Assembly (NCBI GenBank): GCA_040776905.1
Contig: JAXGZQ010000001.1
Coordinates: forward strand, 620,001-684,000
DNA from: SLHU01 sp009929975
GTDB lineage: Bacteria > Bacillota > Clostridia > Saccharofermentanales > UBA5734
DNA length: 64,000 nt
Direction of reading: 5' to 3'
This document shows, piece after piece, positions 1-6,808 of the stretch. Position 1 is the first letter of the stretch, and each line of letters begins with the position of its first letter. A program made the translations under genes and the position numbers. A model generated the notes under the pieces. It saw nothing but the letters and a program-made list of their open reading frames with translations, was not told the DNA's origin and ran no database searches.

Positions 1-1
1 A

Positions 2-181
2 TATCGCGACGGTAAATCGTGTGGCGTGATTGACCAGAACTAACATATCTTCGCTTCTGCGATTGTCCCATACTCTGGTCCAGTTCGCGGTCCATGTAAA
101 TAGAGGATCTGTCTGTTCAGCATCTGTCGTCAACTTTGCTCCCAAGGCATCCGTTAACTTTTTAGTCAAAGCGATCTGCAT
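2..181 (-). CDS. DUF6933-like small protein, N-terminal part (runs off window start)
   Basis: An open frame on the minus strand begins at an ATG (179-181) and is still open after 60 codons at the window edge, so only the N-terminus is visible. It starts MQIALTKKL and later has a DPLFTWTANW stretch followed by LVLVNHATRF. This resembles the small proteins annotated as DUF6933 or plasmid pRiA4b ORF-3-like, in which a conserved start of this kind precedes a W-A-N segment and a VNDxxR-like strand. A ribosome site GGAGGAG (188-194) lies 6 bases upstream of the ATG. No biochemical role is known to me for the family. It lies downstream of a VOC gene on the same strand, in an AT-rich cargo region. 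Family assignment is from remembered motif likeness only. Confidence 0.6.
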   Translation of the reverse strand, partial: MQIALTKKLTDALGAKLTTDAEQTDPLFTWTANWTRVWDNRRSEDMLVLVNHATRFTVAI

Positions 182-270
182 AATGCGCTCCTCCATTCAA
201 TCAGTTCAGTCTCATCGACGGTCGTATAACCATTATGCTTTACAATATCAATCTTTTCGATTCTCTGGTA

Positions 271-681
271 TCATTTTTCACTTGTGCTGCCGATTTCAAG
301 CAGATTGCCTTCAGGATCAGTCACATAAAAGTTACGGATCCCGAAGGAAAAGGTTGTGGGTTCGCCTGCCGGAAATGGCACATCCAACTTCAACAGCCTC
401 TCATATTCGGCATCCACATCGGCATAACTTGGCAGCCAAAAGGCAATCTCAAAGGTCTGATTGATGCCTTTGGAAGGAACATAGCCTTCATTGATTGCCT
501 GGACAAATGCCTTCCTGCTGTACATAAACAGGGCCAGTTCGCCGCTTGCTGTTTCAAACTCAGCGAAATCCCCTCCGTCCCACTTCGTATGAAGGCCCAA
601 TATATCTCGGTAAAATCGCACCATTGCATCCATGCTACCAGCTAATATACCCGTGCCTATCCTTGCTTTTTTCCCGTTCAA
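271..681 (-). CDS. VOC family protein (glyoxalase/bleomycin-resistance fold)
   Basis: A 136-residue single-domain VOC protein. The second half carries the hallmark strand VTDPEGNLLEIG close to the C-terminus and the mid-protein FEIAFWLPSYADVD strand. The N-terminal half has the MVRFYRDILGL helix typical of the fold. VOC proteins of this size act as dimers in antibiotic binding, fosfomycin or thiol chemistry, or as lyases, and the substrate cannot be told here. I chose a TTG start at 679-681 because a strong GAGGAGG (691-697) sits 9 bases upstream. Longer frames lack a ribosome site. It is paralogous to the VOC gene at 3824-4225, with the same FEIA and DPEGNL(L/I)EIGS blocks. The two genes flank the accessory cargo genes. 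Confidence 0.85.
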   Translation of the reverse strand: MNGKKARIGTGILAGSMDAMVRFYRDILGLHTKWDGGDFAEFETASGELALFMYSRKAFVQAINEGYVPSKGINQTFEIAFWLPSYADVDAEYERLLKLDVPFPAGEPTTFSFGIRNFYVTDPEGNLLEIGSTSEK

Positions 682-817
682 TCTGTTTTTCCTCCTCAGG
701 CTGCCCCCTGCCTTGAGCCATGCGAATGTCAGCAAGGCTCTGCTCTTTCAGTCTATGAAGTCCGGTTACCGTTGGATCCGAAAGATAACGAAGACGCTGA
801 ATTCTTTCCTAGTAATA

Positions 818-1411
818 TTATCCCACCGTCTCCCTCAGGACCGGGATGACTTCTAAGTCAAACCATGGGTTTCGCTTGAACCAGCCGACGTTGATCGGTG
901 AAGGATGGACCAGAGGGAAATACCCCGGCAGATAGCTTGTAAAGTTTCTTGTAGTCTCTGTCAGGTTCTTCTTGCGGCGATCCTTCAGATAATATTCCTA
1001 GGCATAGTCTCTAATGAGGATCATCATCTCCAAACGTGGCATTTCTGCCAGAATTCGCGGATGCCATTGTTCGGCGAAACCCTTGCGCGGTAGAAGATCC
1101 CCAGACTTGCCTTTGCCCAGAAAATAAAAATCCATGGGGATCTGGACGATCCGGTTGCTCTCATAGAACACCTCCCGAGAGATCCTCAGCCACTCCCGCA
1201 GGCGTTTTCCGTTCAAATCATTCCAGTACAGGCCCGGCTCTTCCGATTTTCGCCCTGGTGTCTGCCCGACTAAAGCGATCCGGGCCTCCTTCGACGCTTT
1301 GAACAGCGGTCCGATCCCTCTGGATGTATAGGCATGATTGCCGGGATCAGCGATGATCGTCTGCCTGATGTCTTCAAATACTGATTGCTCGTGTGCTTTC
1401 ATGCGCTTCAA
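818..1411 (-). pseudogene. Uracil-DNA glycosylase family protein, interrupted by in-frame amber codon
   Basis: The first 137 codons encode a uracil-DNA glycosylase superfamily protein with a VGQTPGRKSEEPGLYWND block (motif A region) and a WLRISREVFYE segment. A TAG at 998-1000 then ends the frame. Reading on in the same frame for 59 codons to TAA at 818-820 gives EYYLKDRRKKNLTET and then LVHPSPINVGWFKRNPWF, which is the expected rest of the family, including the HPSP motif B. So the gene is full length (about 197 residues) apart from one nonsense codon where homologues usually have Gln. Without readthrough the product lacks motif B and should be inactive. The start is at or next to 1411 (a TTG lies 9 bases upstream), immediately beside the truncated acetyltransferase gene. 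A sequencing error is an alternative explanation. Confidence 0.8.
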
Positions 1412-1662
1412 ATAATCATTCCCTTCATTACAAATTCGATACCTTTTGCTATAGCGCAGAATTTCCCGATGATGAGCTTATCACCTATAAATTCATAGTG
1501 ATGTGTAACGTGCTCTTCAAATCGTTCCGCACCATTGATATCATCATAGTAGGTGTAATCACCTACTATAATGTTTGGACGTGTTATTAAGTTTTTAATG
1601 TAGCATATGCTTTTGATGTTTTCATTTGGATAAATGGAACTTGGATCTGGTCCATATTGCAT
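1408..1662 (-). pseudogene. Vat/CatB-type xenobiotic O-acetyltransferase, N-terminal fragment
   Basis: This 84-residue frame begins MQYGPDPSSIYP and contains IIVGDYTYYDD and FIGDKLIIGKFCAIAKGIEF, the N-terminal third of streptogramin/chloramphenicol acetyltransferases of the left-handed beta-helix (hexapeptide) group, which are normally about 205-220 residues. It stops just where NGANH (with the catalytic His) would be expected, so it lacks the active site and trimer core and is almost surely inactive. The ATG at 1662 is supported by GAGGAGG a few bases upstream. The stop codon overlaps the beginning of the following uracil-DNA glycosylase frame, which looks like a deletion or recombination joint. 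Confidence 0.85.
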
Positions 1663-1720
1663 ATTAAACCTCCTCGCGCGTTGGCTTTCCGCTATCAACG
1701 CTTTCCCAACTCAGATGCTA

Positions 1721-2452
1721 TCAAGCTTGTTTCACAGACTTAATTAGCAGCATCATTGGGCGGCGCATTTCATCTGACATGCCCGGAATGTCCATCATAT
1801 CGGCGCTTGGCATTGCTTCCTCAACAGCGTCCAGCTGAAATCCAGCTTTTATAAGCCCCATTAGAATTTGCGTTAGTGTATGATGTCGTTTAGTGACATC
1901 CTGTCCAAGGAAATGGGTAACTCGCTCTCCGGGATAAAAGTAATCATCAACAGGCCAGTGCTGTGGCCTGCCATTTGAATCATAAACCCAGTCCTGGTTT
2001 ACACCCGCTGTAAAAACAGGATGTTCAATGTTAAGAAGGAAAACGCCATCAGCCTTTAGCGTCAAGTATATCTTCCTGAAAATCGCATCAATATCTGCAA
2101 TATAATGAAGCACCAGATTAGAAACTACGCAATCATATGAATTGGCGGGGTAATCATATTCCTCCAGTCCGCAAACCCGATAGGTAATTTTCGAGTCTGC
2201 GTTTTTTGCTTTTGCTTCATGTATCATTTTTTCACTCAGGTCAATACCCAATACCTGCTCTGCACCGCACTCAACTGCATATTTGCAGTGCCAACCGTAA
2301 CCGCATCCAAGATCGAGTACGCTTTTGCCGCTTAAGTCAGGAAACAAGGCCTTGAACTGATGCCATTCACCTGCTCCAGATAAGCCTTGCTGACTGCGTG
2401 ACATCTTCGAATACTGGTCAAAAAATTGTCTATTATCATAAATGTTGTTCAT
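1721..2452 (-). CDS. Class I SAM-dependent methyltransferase
   Basis: A 243-residue Rossmann-fold methyltransferase. Motif I is VLDLGCGYGWH near residues 45-55, followed by an acidic loop in VLGIDLSEKMI (ribose-binding Asp), a central CVVSNLVLHYI strand and an LLNIEHPVF strand. Homologues are usually annotated only as class I methyltransferase and the acceptor substrate is unknown; a small molecule is likelier than RNA for this architecture. The ATG at 2452 has AGAAGGTGAG directly upstream. It sits between a nucleotidyltransferase gene and a broken acetyltransferase gene, all on one strand with short gaps, so the set may be cargo acquired together. Confidence 0.85.
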   Translation of the reverse strand: MNNIYDNRQFFDQYSKMSRSQQGLSGAGEWHQFKALFPDLSGKSVLDLGCGYGWHCKYAVECGAEQVLGIDLSEKMIHEAKAKNADSKITYRVCGLEEYDYPANSYDCVVSNLVLHYIADIDAIFRKIYLTLKADGVFLLNIEHPVFTAGVNQDWVYDSNGRPQHWPVDDYFYPGERVTHFLGQDVTKRHHTLTQILMGLIKAGFQLDAVEEAMPSADMMDIPGMSDEMRRPMMLLIKSVKQA

Positions 2453-2499
2453 ATTCTCACCTTCTTTGTGTAGTTAATATCTTTCACCGGATATGTTCA

Positions 2500-3330
2500 T
2501 CAGTCATTCGGAAAAATACCTTTCACTTCGTTAATCAATTGCTTTAGCTGCACACAGGCATTTGCTCCATCTGTTCCGGCTACCGTAAAAATCGAATTTA
2601 CTTTATCTTTGTATCCAAGTGGGTGAATGTTAAAATGCTCTATCATGCCGACTGCCTTTTTTTCGTTCAGGCAGTATTCTTCATTTACTGCAAACAACAC
2701 CTGGTTCAGCGCTGAAATTGTCCGTACAATATGAGCAGTAACATAATAAACATCGTTTTTCTTTGAATTGCTTTCCGCGAACATTAAAGAAAACTCTGCT
2801 TCAAATGTAAAGAAACCAATAATAGCTCTTTTCAATTTCGGCGGGTATTTTTCCGCGACTTGCTTCAAAGCTATAATTTTACCCTGTTTATCCCACAATA
2901 TCTTGCATACTGCTAATTCTCCCATATACATCACATTCATGTAAGCATGGGGATGTCCTGTTTGATAATGTGCGGAAATAACCCCTTCCTGACATTCTGA
3001 AATCACAATTTTTACTCTTTCCGCATCACGCAGAATGAAATCAACATGGTATCCACCAATAACGAGCCACCCTCCGCCATTAACCCATTGACCCCATTCG
3101 CCGGGAGGAACAATCAAATTATCCCTGTGCTCATCATCCACAAGTTTCGCCGCCTTGTTCAAGGACACAAGGTCTAGTGTCTCCGTATTGTAATAAATAC
3201 CGATATCAATATCCGATTCAGATGAATGCGTGCCCCTTGCGCGGGAACCGCCAAGCACAACTGCTTGGATGCCTGACACATCTGCCAATGCTGATACAAC
3301 TTCATCTAATACTGTTTTAATTTCATTCAT
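2500..3330 (-). CDS. Nucleotidyltransferase-domain protein (Pol beta superfamily, aminoglycoside-adenylyltransferase-like)
   Basis: A 276-residue protein. Residues 27-42 carry the Pol-beta nucleotidyltransferase signature GGSRARG followed by SDIDIG, giving the two metal-binding Asp residues (about D40 and D42). The rest is a helical C-terminal domain as in ANT-type and DUF4037-like proteins. Such enzymes transfer NMP to aminoglycosides or to other small acceptors. I cannot place it in a known resistance class, so the substrate is open. The start ATG at 3330 has TGAGGTGAGC upstream. Local base composition is more AT-rich than the genes beyond 5.3 kb, which supports acquisition by transfer. Confidence 0.8.
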   Translation of the reverse strand: MNEIKTVLDEVVSALADVSGIQAVVLGGSRARGTHSSESDIDIGIYYNTETLDLVSLNKAAKLVDDEHRDNLIVPPGEWGQWVNGGGWLVIGGYHVDFILRDAERVKIVISECQEGVISAHYQTGHPHAYMNVMYMGELAVCKILWDKQGKIIALKQVAEKYPPKLKRAIIGFFTFEAEFSLMFAESNSKKNDVYYVTAHIVRTISALNQVLFAVNEEYCLNEKKAVGMIEHFNIHPLGYKDKVNSIFTVAGTDGANACVQLKQLINEVKGIFPND

Positions 3331-3639
3331 GTATGCTCACCTCATTATACTTGAAGCTTTTCCAGTCTCGATTTATCGCTTCAAGAATTGCTTGTTTTAA
3401 CTAACATCCAACCAGACCACACAACCCCCACAAATTCAAAAAACATCTAAATCGACCACTCGCGAACCCATGTTATCCAAACTGACCACTCGTCAAACAC
3501 CGACATCTAAATCGCTCTGTCACGTTCAAAATCATGCCTTTGGACTTGTTCCCACGAACCGATATTTTCACAAATTTTACACATTGTATTTTAACTCTCA
3601 AACCTCGAAAAGCCCAATATTACTGGACTTTCTACACAC
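3331..3639. other. AT-rich intergenic stretch without recognisable gene
   Basis: About 310 bases between the nucleotidyltransferase start and the displaced rlmD 3' end. Short frames here have no ribosome site, no codon-use pattern like neighbours and no recognisable motif. The minus-strand promoter of the nucleotidyltransferase gene presumably lies here, but I see no clear -35/-10 pair. Confidence 0.5.
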
Positions 3640-3681
3640 TCACTTCTCAACCCTTGACATCAATACTACCGTCTCAACGTG
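3640..3681 (-). pseudogene. Displaced 3' end of rlmD (last 13 codons and stop)
   Basis: Read on the minus strand, this stretch encodes HVETVVLMSRVEK and a TGA stop (3640-3642). The first ten residues are identical to the C-terminus of the intact rlmD product encoded at 5297-6724, which instead ends in SRNI. This is what insertion of an element inside the last codons of rlmD should leave: the host gene acquires a new tail from the element and its original tail lies at the far end of the insert. It has no start and is not expressed on its own. Confidence 0.85.
3656..3681. repeat. Left attachment site: 26-bp direct repeat (attL-like)
   Basis: A 26-bp sequence beginning GACATCAATAC and ending CGTCTCAACGTG. 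It matches 5310-5335 at 25 of 26 positions; the single difference is T at 3667 against G at 5321. Both copies are in the same orientation and bound the VOC and serine-recombinase genes. The repeat lies within the coding sequence of the rlmD tail, as expected for a site-specific integrase using rlmD as target. Confidence 0.8.
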
Positions 3682-3790
3682 TGATTTTTAGGCTATTTCG
3701 GGGATATGTCCAAAAACAGCGGAAACGCCTTATTTTACAGGCTTATTCAAGCACTGCCTAAAAACCCGACATCTAATCTATTGCTTCTCC

Positions 3791-3802
3791 TAAGTAGGCT
3801 AT
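3791..3802. repeat. TAAGTAGGCTAT copy 1 (element left part)
   Basis: An exact 12-bp match to 5228-5239, in the same orientation. It is about 110 bases inside the left repeat, downstream of the VOC stop. A related TTTTAGGCTATTT lies at about 3686. It may be a recombinase arm-binding or regulatory site; chance recurrence in AT-rich DNA is possible. Confidence 0.35.
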
Positions 3803-3823
3803 TTCATATGTATGACATAAGCG

Positions 3824-4225
3824 TTACCTTACAAAAGGCTTATTAAACGAACCAATCTCTATTAAATTGCCCTCAGGGTCTGCAATATAACATGTTCTTT
3901 GCCCCCAAGGCTCGGTAGTTGGCTCTAAAACAGATCCTGCTCCTTTTTCAATTGCTTTTGCATATTCTTTATCCACTTCCTCAAAAGTATCTACATACAA
4001 CGCAATTTCAAAATGACCATTTAAGCCTTTAATATACTCATACTTTTTATTTGTCATTTTTTCGAAATCTTTTCTCCCGTATAGCAAAAATAAAGTATCA
4101 TCCTTGATCAGATATACATTGGACGTACCTTCATCTTCCTTTATCTCAAAACCTAATACATCCTTATAAAAGTGTATCATCGTTGCCATATCATCTACGA
4201 ACACCCCAAAACCATCTAATCTCAT
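3824..4225 (-). CDS. VOC family protein, cargo of the serine-recombinase element
   Basis: A 133-residue VOC-fold protein. It starts MRLDGFGVFVDDM, continues with an MIHFYKDVLGF helix, has a mid-protein GHFEIALYVDTFEEVD strand and the C-terminal ADPEGNLIEIGS block. These match the homologous gene at 271-681 block for block. The ATG at 4223-4225 is supported by GGAGGT (4231-4236). The gene follows the recombinase stop codon after 25 bases and is probably co-transcribed with it. VOC proteins carried on mobile DNA often give resistance to bleomycin-like or fosfomycin-like compounds. The metal ligands and ligand pocket cannot be resolved from sequence alone, so the activity is open. Confidence 0.85.
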   Translation of the reverse strand: MRLDGFGVFVDDMATMIHFYKDVLGFEIKEDEGTSNVYLIKDDTLFLLYGRKDFEKMTNKKYEYIKGLNGHFEIALYVDTFEEVDKEYAKAIEKGAGSVLEPTTEPWGQRTCYIADPEGNLIEIGSFNKPFVR

Positions 4226-4250
4226 AAAACACCTCCACAAATTGTAATTT

Positions 4251-5171
4251 TTATTTCTTCTTCGAACTATACTTCGTATTACTCCGCCGCGTACCGTCAT
4301 CATCTGTTACGATATTGCTTCGCTTCTTCTTTTCTTCCTGTGCCGATCTAAACTCACTCTCTGTAATAATCGGTGGAATACATTCTTTCACCTGGAATTC
4401 ATATTCCTGTGTTGCAGAATCTAAGAGTGTAACTGTACCTGTGTACTTCTCATTTTCAAGCATTTTCTCTATAGAGCGCTTGTTCCATGTTTCTTTACCG
4501 GTAGGGGACGGAATACCTGCGTCTGATAGTTTCTTAATAATACCGAGTACACTGGAACCATCAAGGAACCAACGGAAAATATCACGAACCACCTTGGCCT
4601 GTTCATCATCAATGACAAGGTCTCCATCTTTGTTCTTGACATACCCGTACAGTTTCCTTTTATACAGCCCAGAGGTGCCATTTGCAGCGCGGTATGCAAG
4701 TCCCAGTCGGATGTTCTCACTTCGGCTCTCGTTTTCTGCCTGAGCAAAAGATTCCATCACCGAAATCATGAGGTTACTGTCAACCTCATCGGTATTCAGA
4801 TTCTCCTGTTCAAATATTACTCTGACTCCTGCTGCCTTCAATCTGTTAAGTGCAGAAAGTGTCTCAACGGTATCCCTGCCAAACCTGCTGATGCTTTTTG
4901 TCAGAACGACAGAGATGTTGTGAGCTTCACATTCTTTAATCAATCGTTCGAATTCTCTACGTGGAACGTCGCCCTTGGTAGACGCAAAATCAATAAATAC
5001 ATCTGCCAGCCTCCATTGACTAACATTCGCAACTGCTCTCGTCAAAGCAGAAATCTGTGCTGCGAGGCTATAAAGCTGTTCTTTTTCGTTCGTACTGACT
5101 CTGCAGTAGATTCCAACATTCTTGTCCAAGCGGTCATTCCTTGCCGGAATATACCAGATATTTGAATCCAT
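4251..5171 (-). CDS. Serine recombinase (resolvase/invertase N-domain plus recombinase domain)
   Basis: A 306-residue site-specific recombinase. The catalytic domain has YCRVST with the nucleophile at about Ser26, the SRFGRDT block at about residues 95-101 (active-site Arg) and an ENLNTDE helix leading into the long E-helix. The recombinase domain (about residues 165-270) includes GIPSPTGKETWNKRSIEKML and NEKYTG. It ends in a basic RRSNTKYSSKKK tail and lacks the zinc ribbon and coiled coil of 450-700-residue large serine integrases, so it belongs to a short class or is trimmed. The ATG at 5169-5171 is preceded by AAGGAGGTGAG. A possible promoter, TTATCA-17-TATAAA, lies in the 125 bases upstream, inside the element. 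It is adjacent to the right repeat, the usual place for an integrase. Confidence 0.9.
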   Translation of the reverse strand: MDSNIWYIPARNDRLDKNVGIYCRVSTNEKEQLYSLAAQISALTRAVANVSQWRLADVFIDFASTKGDVPRREFERLIKECEAHNISVVLTKSISRFGRDTVETLSALNRLKAAGVRVIFEQENLNTDEVDSNLMISVMESFAQAENESRSENIRLGLAYRAANGTSGLYKRKLYGYVKNKDGDLVIDDEQAKVVRDIFRWFLDGSSVLGIIKKLSDAGIPSPTGKETWNKRSIEKMLENEKYTGTVTLLDSATQEYEFQVKECIPPIITESEFRSAQEEKKKRSNIVTDDDGTRRSNTKYSSKKK

Positions 5172-5227
5172 CAGCTCACCTCCTTGTCCTTATTTAGCCT
5201 ATTTATATCGCAATTTCGCGTTAATGA

Positions 5228-5239
5228 TAAGTAGGCTAT
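5228..5239. repeat. TAAGTAGGCTAT copy 2 (element right part)
   Basis: An exact 12-bp match to 3791-3802 in the same orientation, located between the recombinase start and the right 26-bp repeat. Confidence 0.35.
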
Positions 5240-5296
5240 CTACATGCTTAAAATGTGTTGAAACGCAATATGTTGTGTATGTTTGGTTGTGTTTCG

Positions 5297-6724
5297 CTAT
5301 ATATTGCGCGACATCAATACGACCGTCTCAACGTGCCCGGTCCAGGGGAACATGTCGACCGGCTGTACCCGCTGGACCTGATAACCATCATGATGCAGCA
5401 GGGCCAGATCCCGGGCCAGTGTTGCCGGATTACAGGAGACATAGATGATGCGGGGGGCCTGTAATTTGATCAGCGCGTCGATGACGGCCGGTTCGCAGCC
5501 CTTACGCGGCGGATCGAGCACCACCAGATCAATCGATATGCCCTGCTCCAGCCAGGCTGGCAGCATATCTTCTGTCCGCCCGGCAGTGAACTCGATATGG
5601 GTCATACCGTTTAGTTCAGCATTAATCCGGGCATCCGCTATGGCCGCAGGATGGCTCTCAATGCCCAGGACCCAGCCAGCCTCGCGGGCCAGCTGCAGTG
5701 TGATCGAACCGGTTCCGCAGTACAGGTCAAGGATCTGTTCATTCCCGTGCAGATCTGCCATGTCCATGACGGTCTGATAAAGCACGGTGGTCTGCCGCGG
5801 ATTGACCTGGAAGAAGGCCTGTGGTGAAATTCGACTGCGTACACCCAGGATCTCTTCTTCAATCCAGGGATCACCGTCAATGAGTTGGCTGTCCGGTCCC
5901 ATGATCACATTGGTTTTCTTGCGGTTGGTGTTGATCCAGACACTGCGAAGATGCAGGGGGGGCAGCTCAGGTGTTGGTGAATGCTCAACGCATTGCCGCA
6001 GTGATTCAACCAGTTCATGTTGTCCCGGCAATCCATCACCGGTGAGGACGAAAATCACCATGATGTCACCGGTGGCATATCCGAGACGGACGATGAGATG
6101 GCGGAATAGTCCCTGGCCATCCAGTTCCCTGTAGGGATCAATCCGCCAGGTCCGTATATGGTGCCGGACAGTTTCCCGGATCGCGTCAACCACAGGATAC
6201 TGAATCCGACAGACCGTCGAATCAACCACTTCATGGCTGCGGCTGGCATAAAAACCGATCTGTGGATGTTCCCAGCTGCCGGCAACTGGAAACTGCGCCT
6301 TGCTGCGGTAATGCCAGGGATCTTCCATACCGGCAATGGGCTGCAGGATGCCCTTCGCAAGTGATAAATGACCAATACGGTTCAACGCGTTTTCAACCTG
6401 CTGCTGTTTGCACTGTAGCTGGGCATCATAACGTACCGCCTGCATCGTGCAGCCGCCACACTCAGCCGCGACCGGGCAATCCGGTTCGATCCGCTGCCCG
6501 GACGGCTCAAGCAAGCGGCTGAGCCGCGCCGTGGCATAGCGCGGATGGCGTCGTTCGATCACCGCTTCAACCCGATCACCGGGAACCGTCTGTTCAACAA
6601 AAACGGTCAGACCATCGCTGTGCCCGATTCCCTGGCCTTCATGGTTGATATCCTCAATCCACAGGGAAATAACAGCTCCTGGCTGTCGTGGATCTGAATC
6701 CGATTGTTGTGCTTGTCTGGGCAT
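5297..6724 (-). CDS. rlmD: 23S rRNA (uracil-C5)-methyltransferase RlmD/RumA
   Basis: 475 residues, the usual length. An N-terminal TRAM domain (about 17-75, INHEGQGIGHSDG) is followed by iron-sulfur cysteines C83, C89, C92 (CPVAAECGGC) and C172. The SAM domain has LDLYCGTGSITLQLA, VVLDPPRKGC and the nucleophile block YVSCNPATLARDL. The enzyme methylates a uracil of 23S rRNA (U1939-type) with SAM. The last residues are encoded by an att repeat and the final four codons come from an integrated element, a change outside the catalytic core that should leave function intact. The start ATG at 6724 has a weak GGAGAC-like site upstream. Homologues RlmCD and TrmFO-independent paralogues cannot be fully separated by sequence alone. 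Confidence 0.93.
   Translation of the reverse strand: MPRQAQQSDSDPRQPGAVISLWIEDINHEGQGIGHSDGLTVFVEQTVPGDRVEAVIERRHPRYATARLSRLLEPSGQRIEPDCPVAAECGGCTMQAVRYDAQLQCKQQQVENALNRIGHLSLAKGILQPIAGMEDPWHYRSKAQFPVAGSWEHPQIGFYASRSHEVVDSTVCRIQYPVVDAIRETVRHHIRTWRIDPYRELDGQGLFRHLIVRLGYATGDIMVIFVLTGDGLPGQHELVESLRQCVEHSPTPELPPLHLRSVWINTNRKKTNVIMGPDSQLIDGDPWIEEEILGVRSRISPQAFFQVNPRQTTVLYQTVMDMADLHGNEQILDLYCGTGSITLQLAREAGWVLGIESHPAAIADARINAELNGMTHIEFTAGRTEDMLPAWLEQGISIDLVVLDPPRKGCEPAVIDALIKLQAPRIIYVSCNPATLARDLALLHHDGYQVQRVQPVDMFPWTGHVETVVLMSRNI
5310..5335. repeat. Right attachment site: 26-bp direct repeat (attR-like), inside rlmD
   Basis: Second copy of the 26-bp repeat (25 of 26 identical to 3656-3681). On the minus strand it encodes the last conserved residues of RlmD (HVETVVLM). 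Downstream of it the reading frame runs into element DNA and ends SRNI-stop, instead of SRVEK-stop as preserved at 3640-3681. Confidence 0.8.
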
Positions 6725-6808
6725 CTGGTCTCCTCCGTACCGGACGAAAAAGGTCCGGCCAGCCGTGGCTGGTCACGATCAATATCGCCACTATCATACC
6801 ACAGGGTT

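Larger units (their letters stand above)
3656..5335 (-). mobile_element. 1.65-kb integrative element in rlmD: serine recombinase plus VOC cargo
   Basis: The interval between the two 26-bp repeats (1654 bp repeat to repeat) holds only two genes, a serine recombinase next to the rlmD junction and a VOC protein 25 bases downstream of it. The insert is AT-rich compared with rlmD. A 12-bp motif TAAGTAGGCTAT occurs near both ends (3791-3802 and 5228-5239). The original rlmD tail is preserved at the distal end. Known biology: the 3' end of rumA/rlmD is used by integrative elements of Bacillota, and serine recombinases recombine short partly matched att sites. Inference: this is a minimal cassette or the residue of a larger element, perhaps one layer of a stack that extends to the window start. 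Confidence 0.7.

Noticed and set aside
3470..3761. Short plus-strand frames in the AT-rich intergenic region
   Set aside because: No ribosome sites, overlap with the rlmD tail and att repeat, no known motif.
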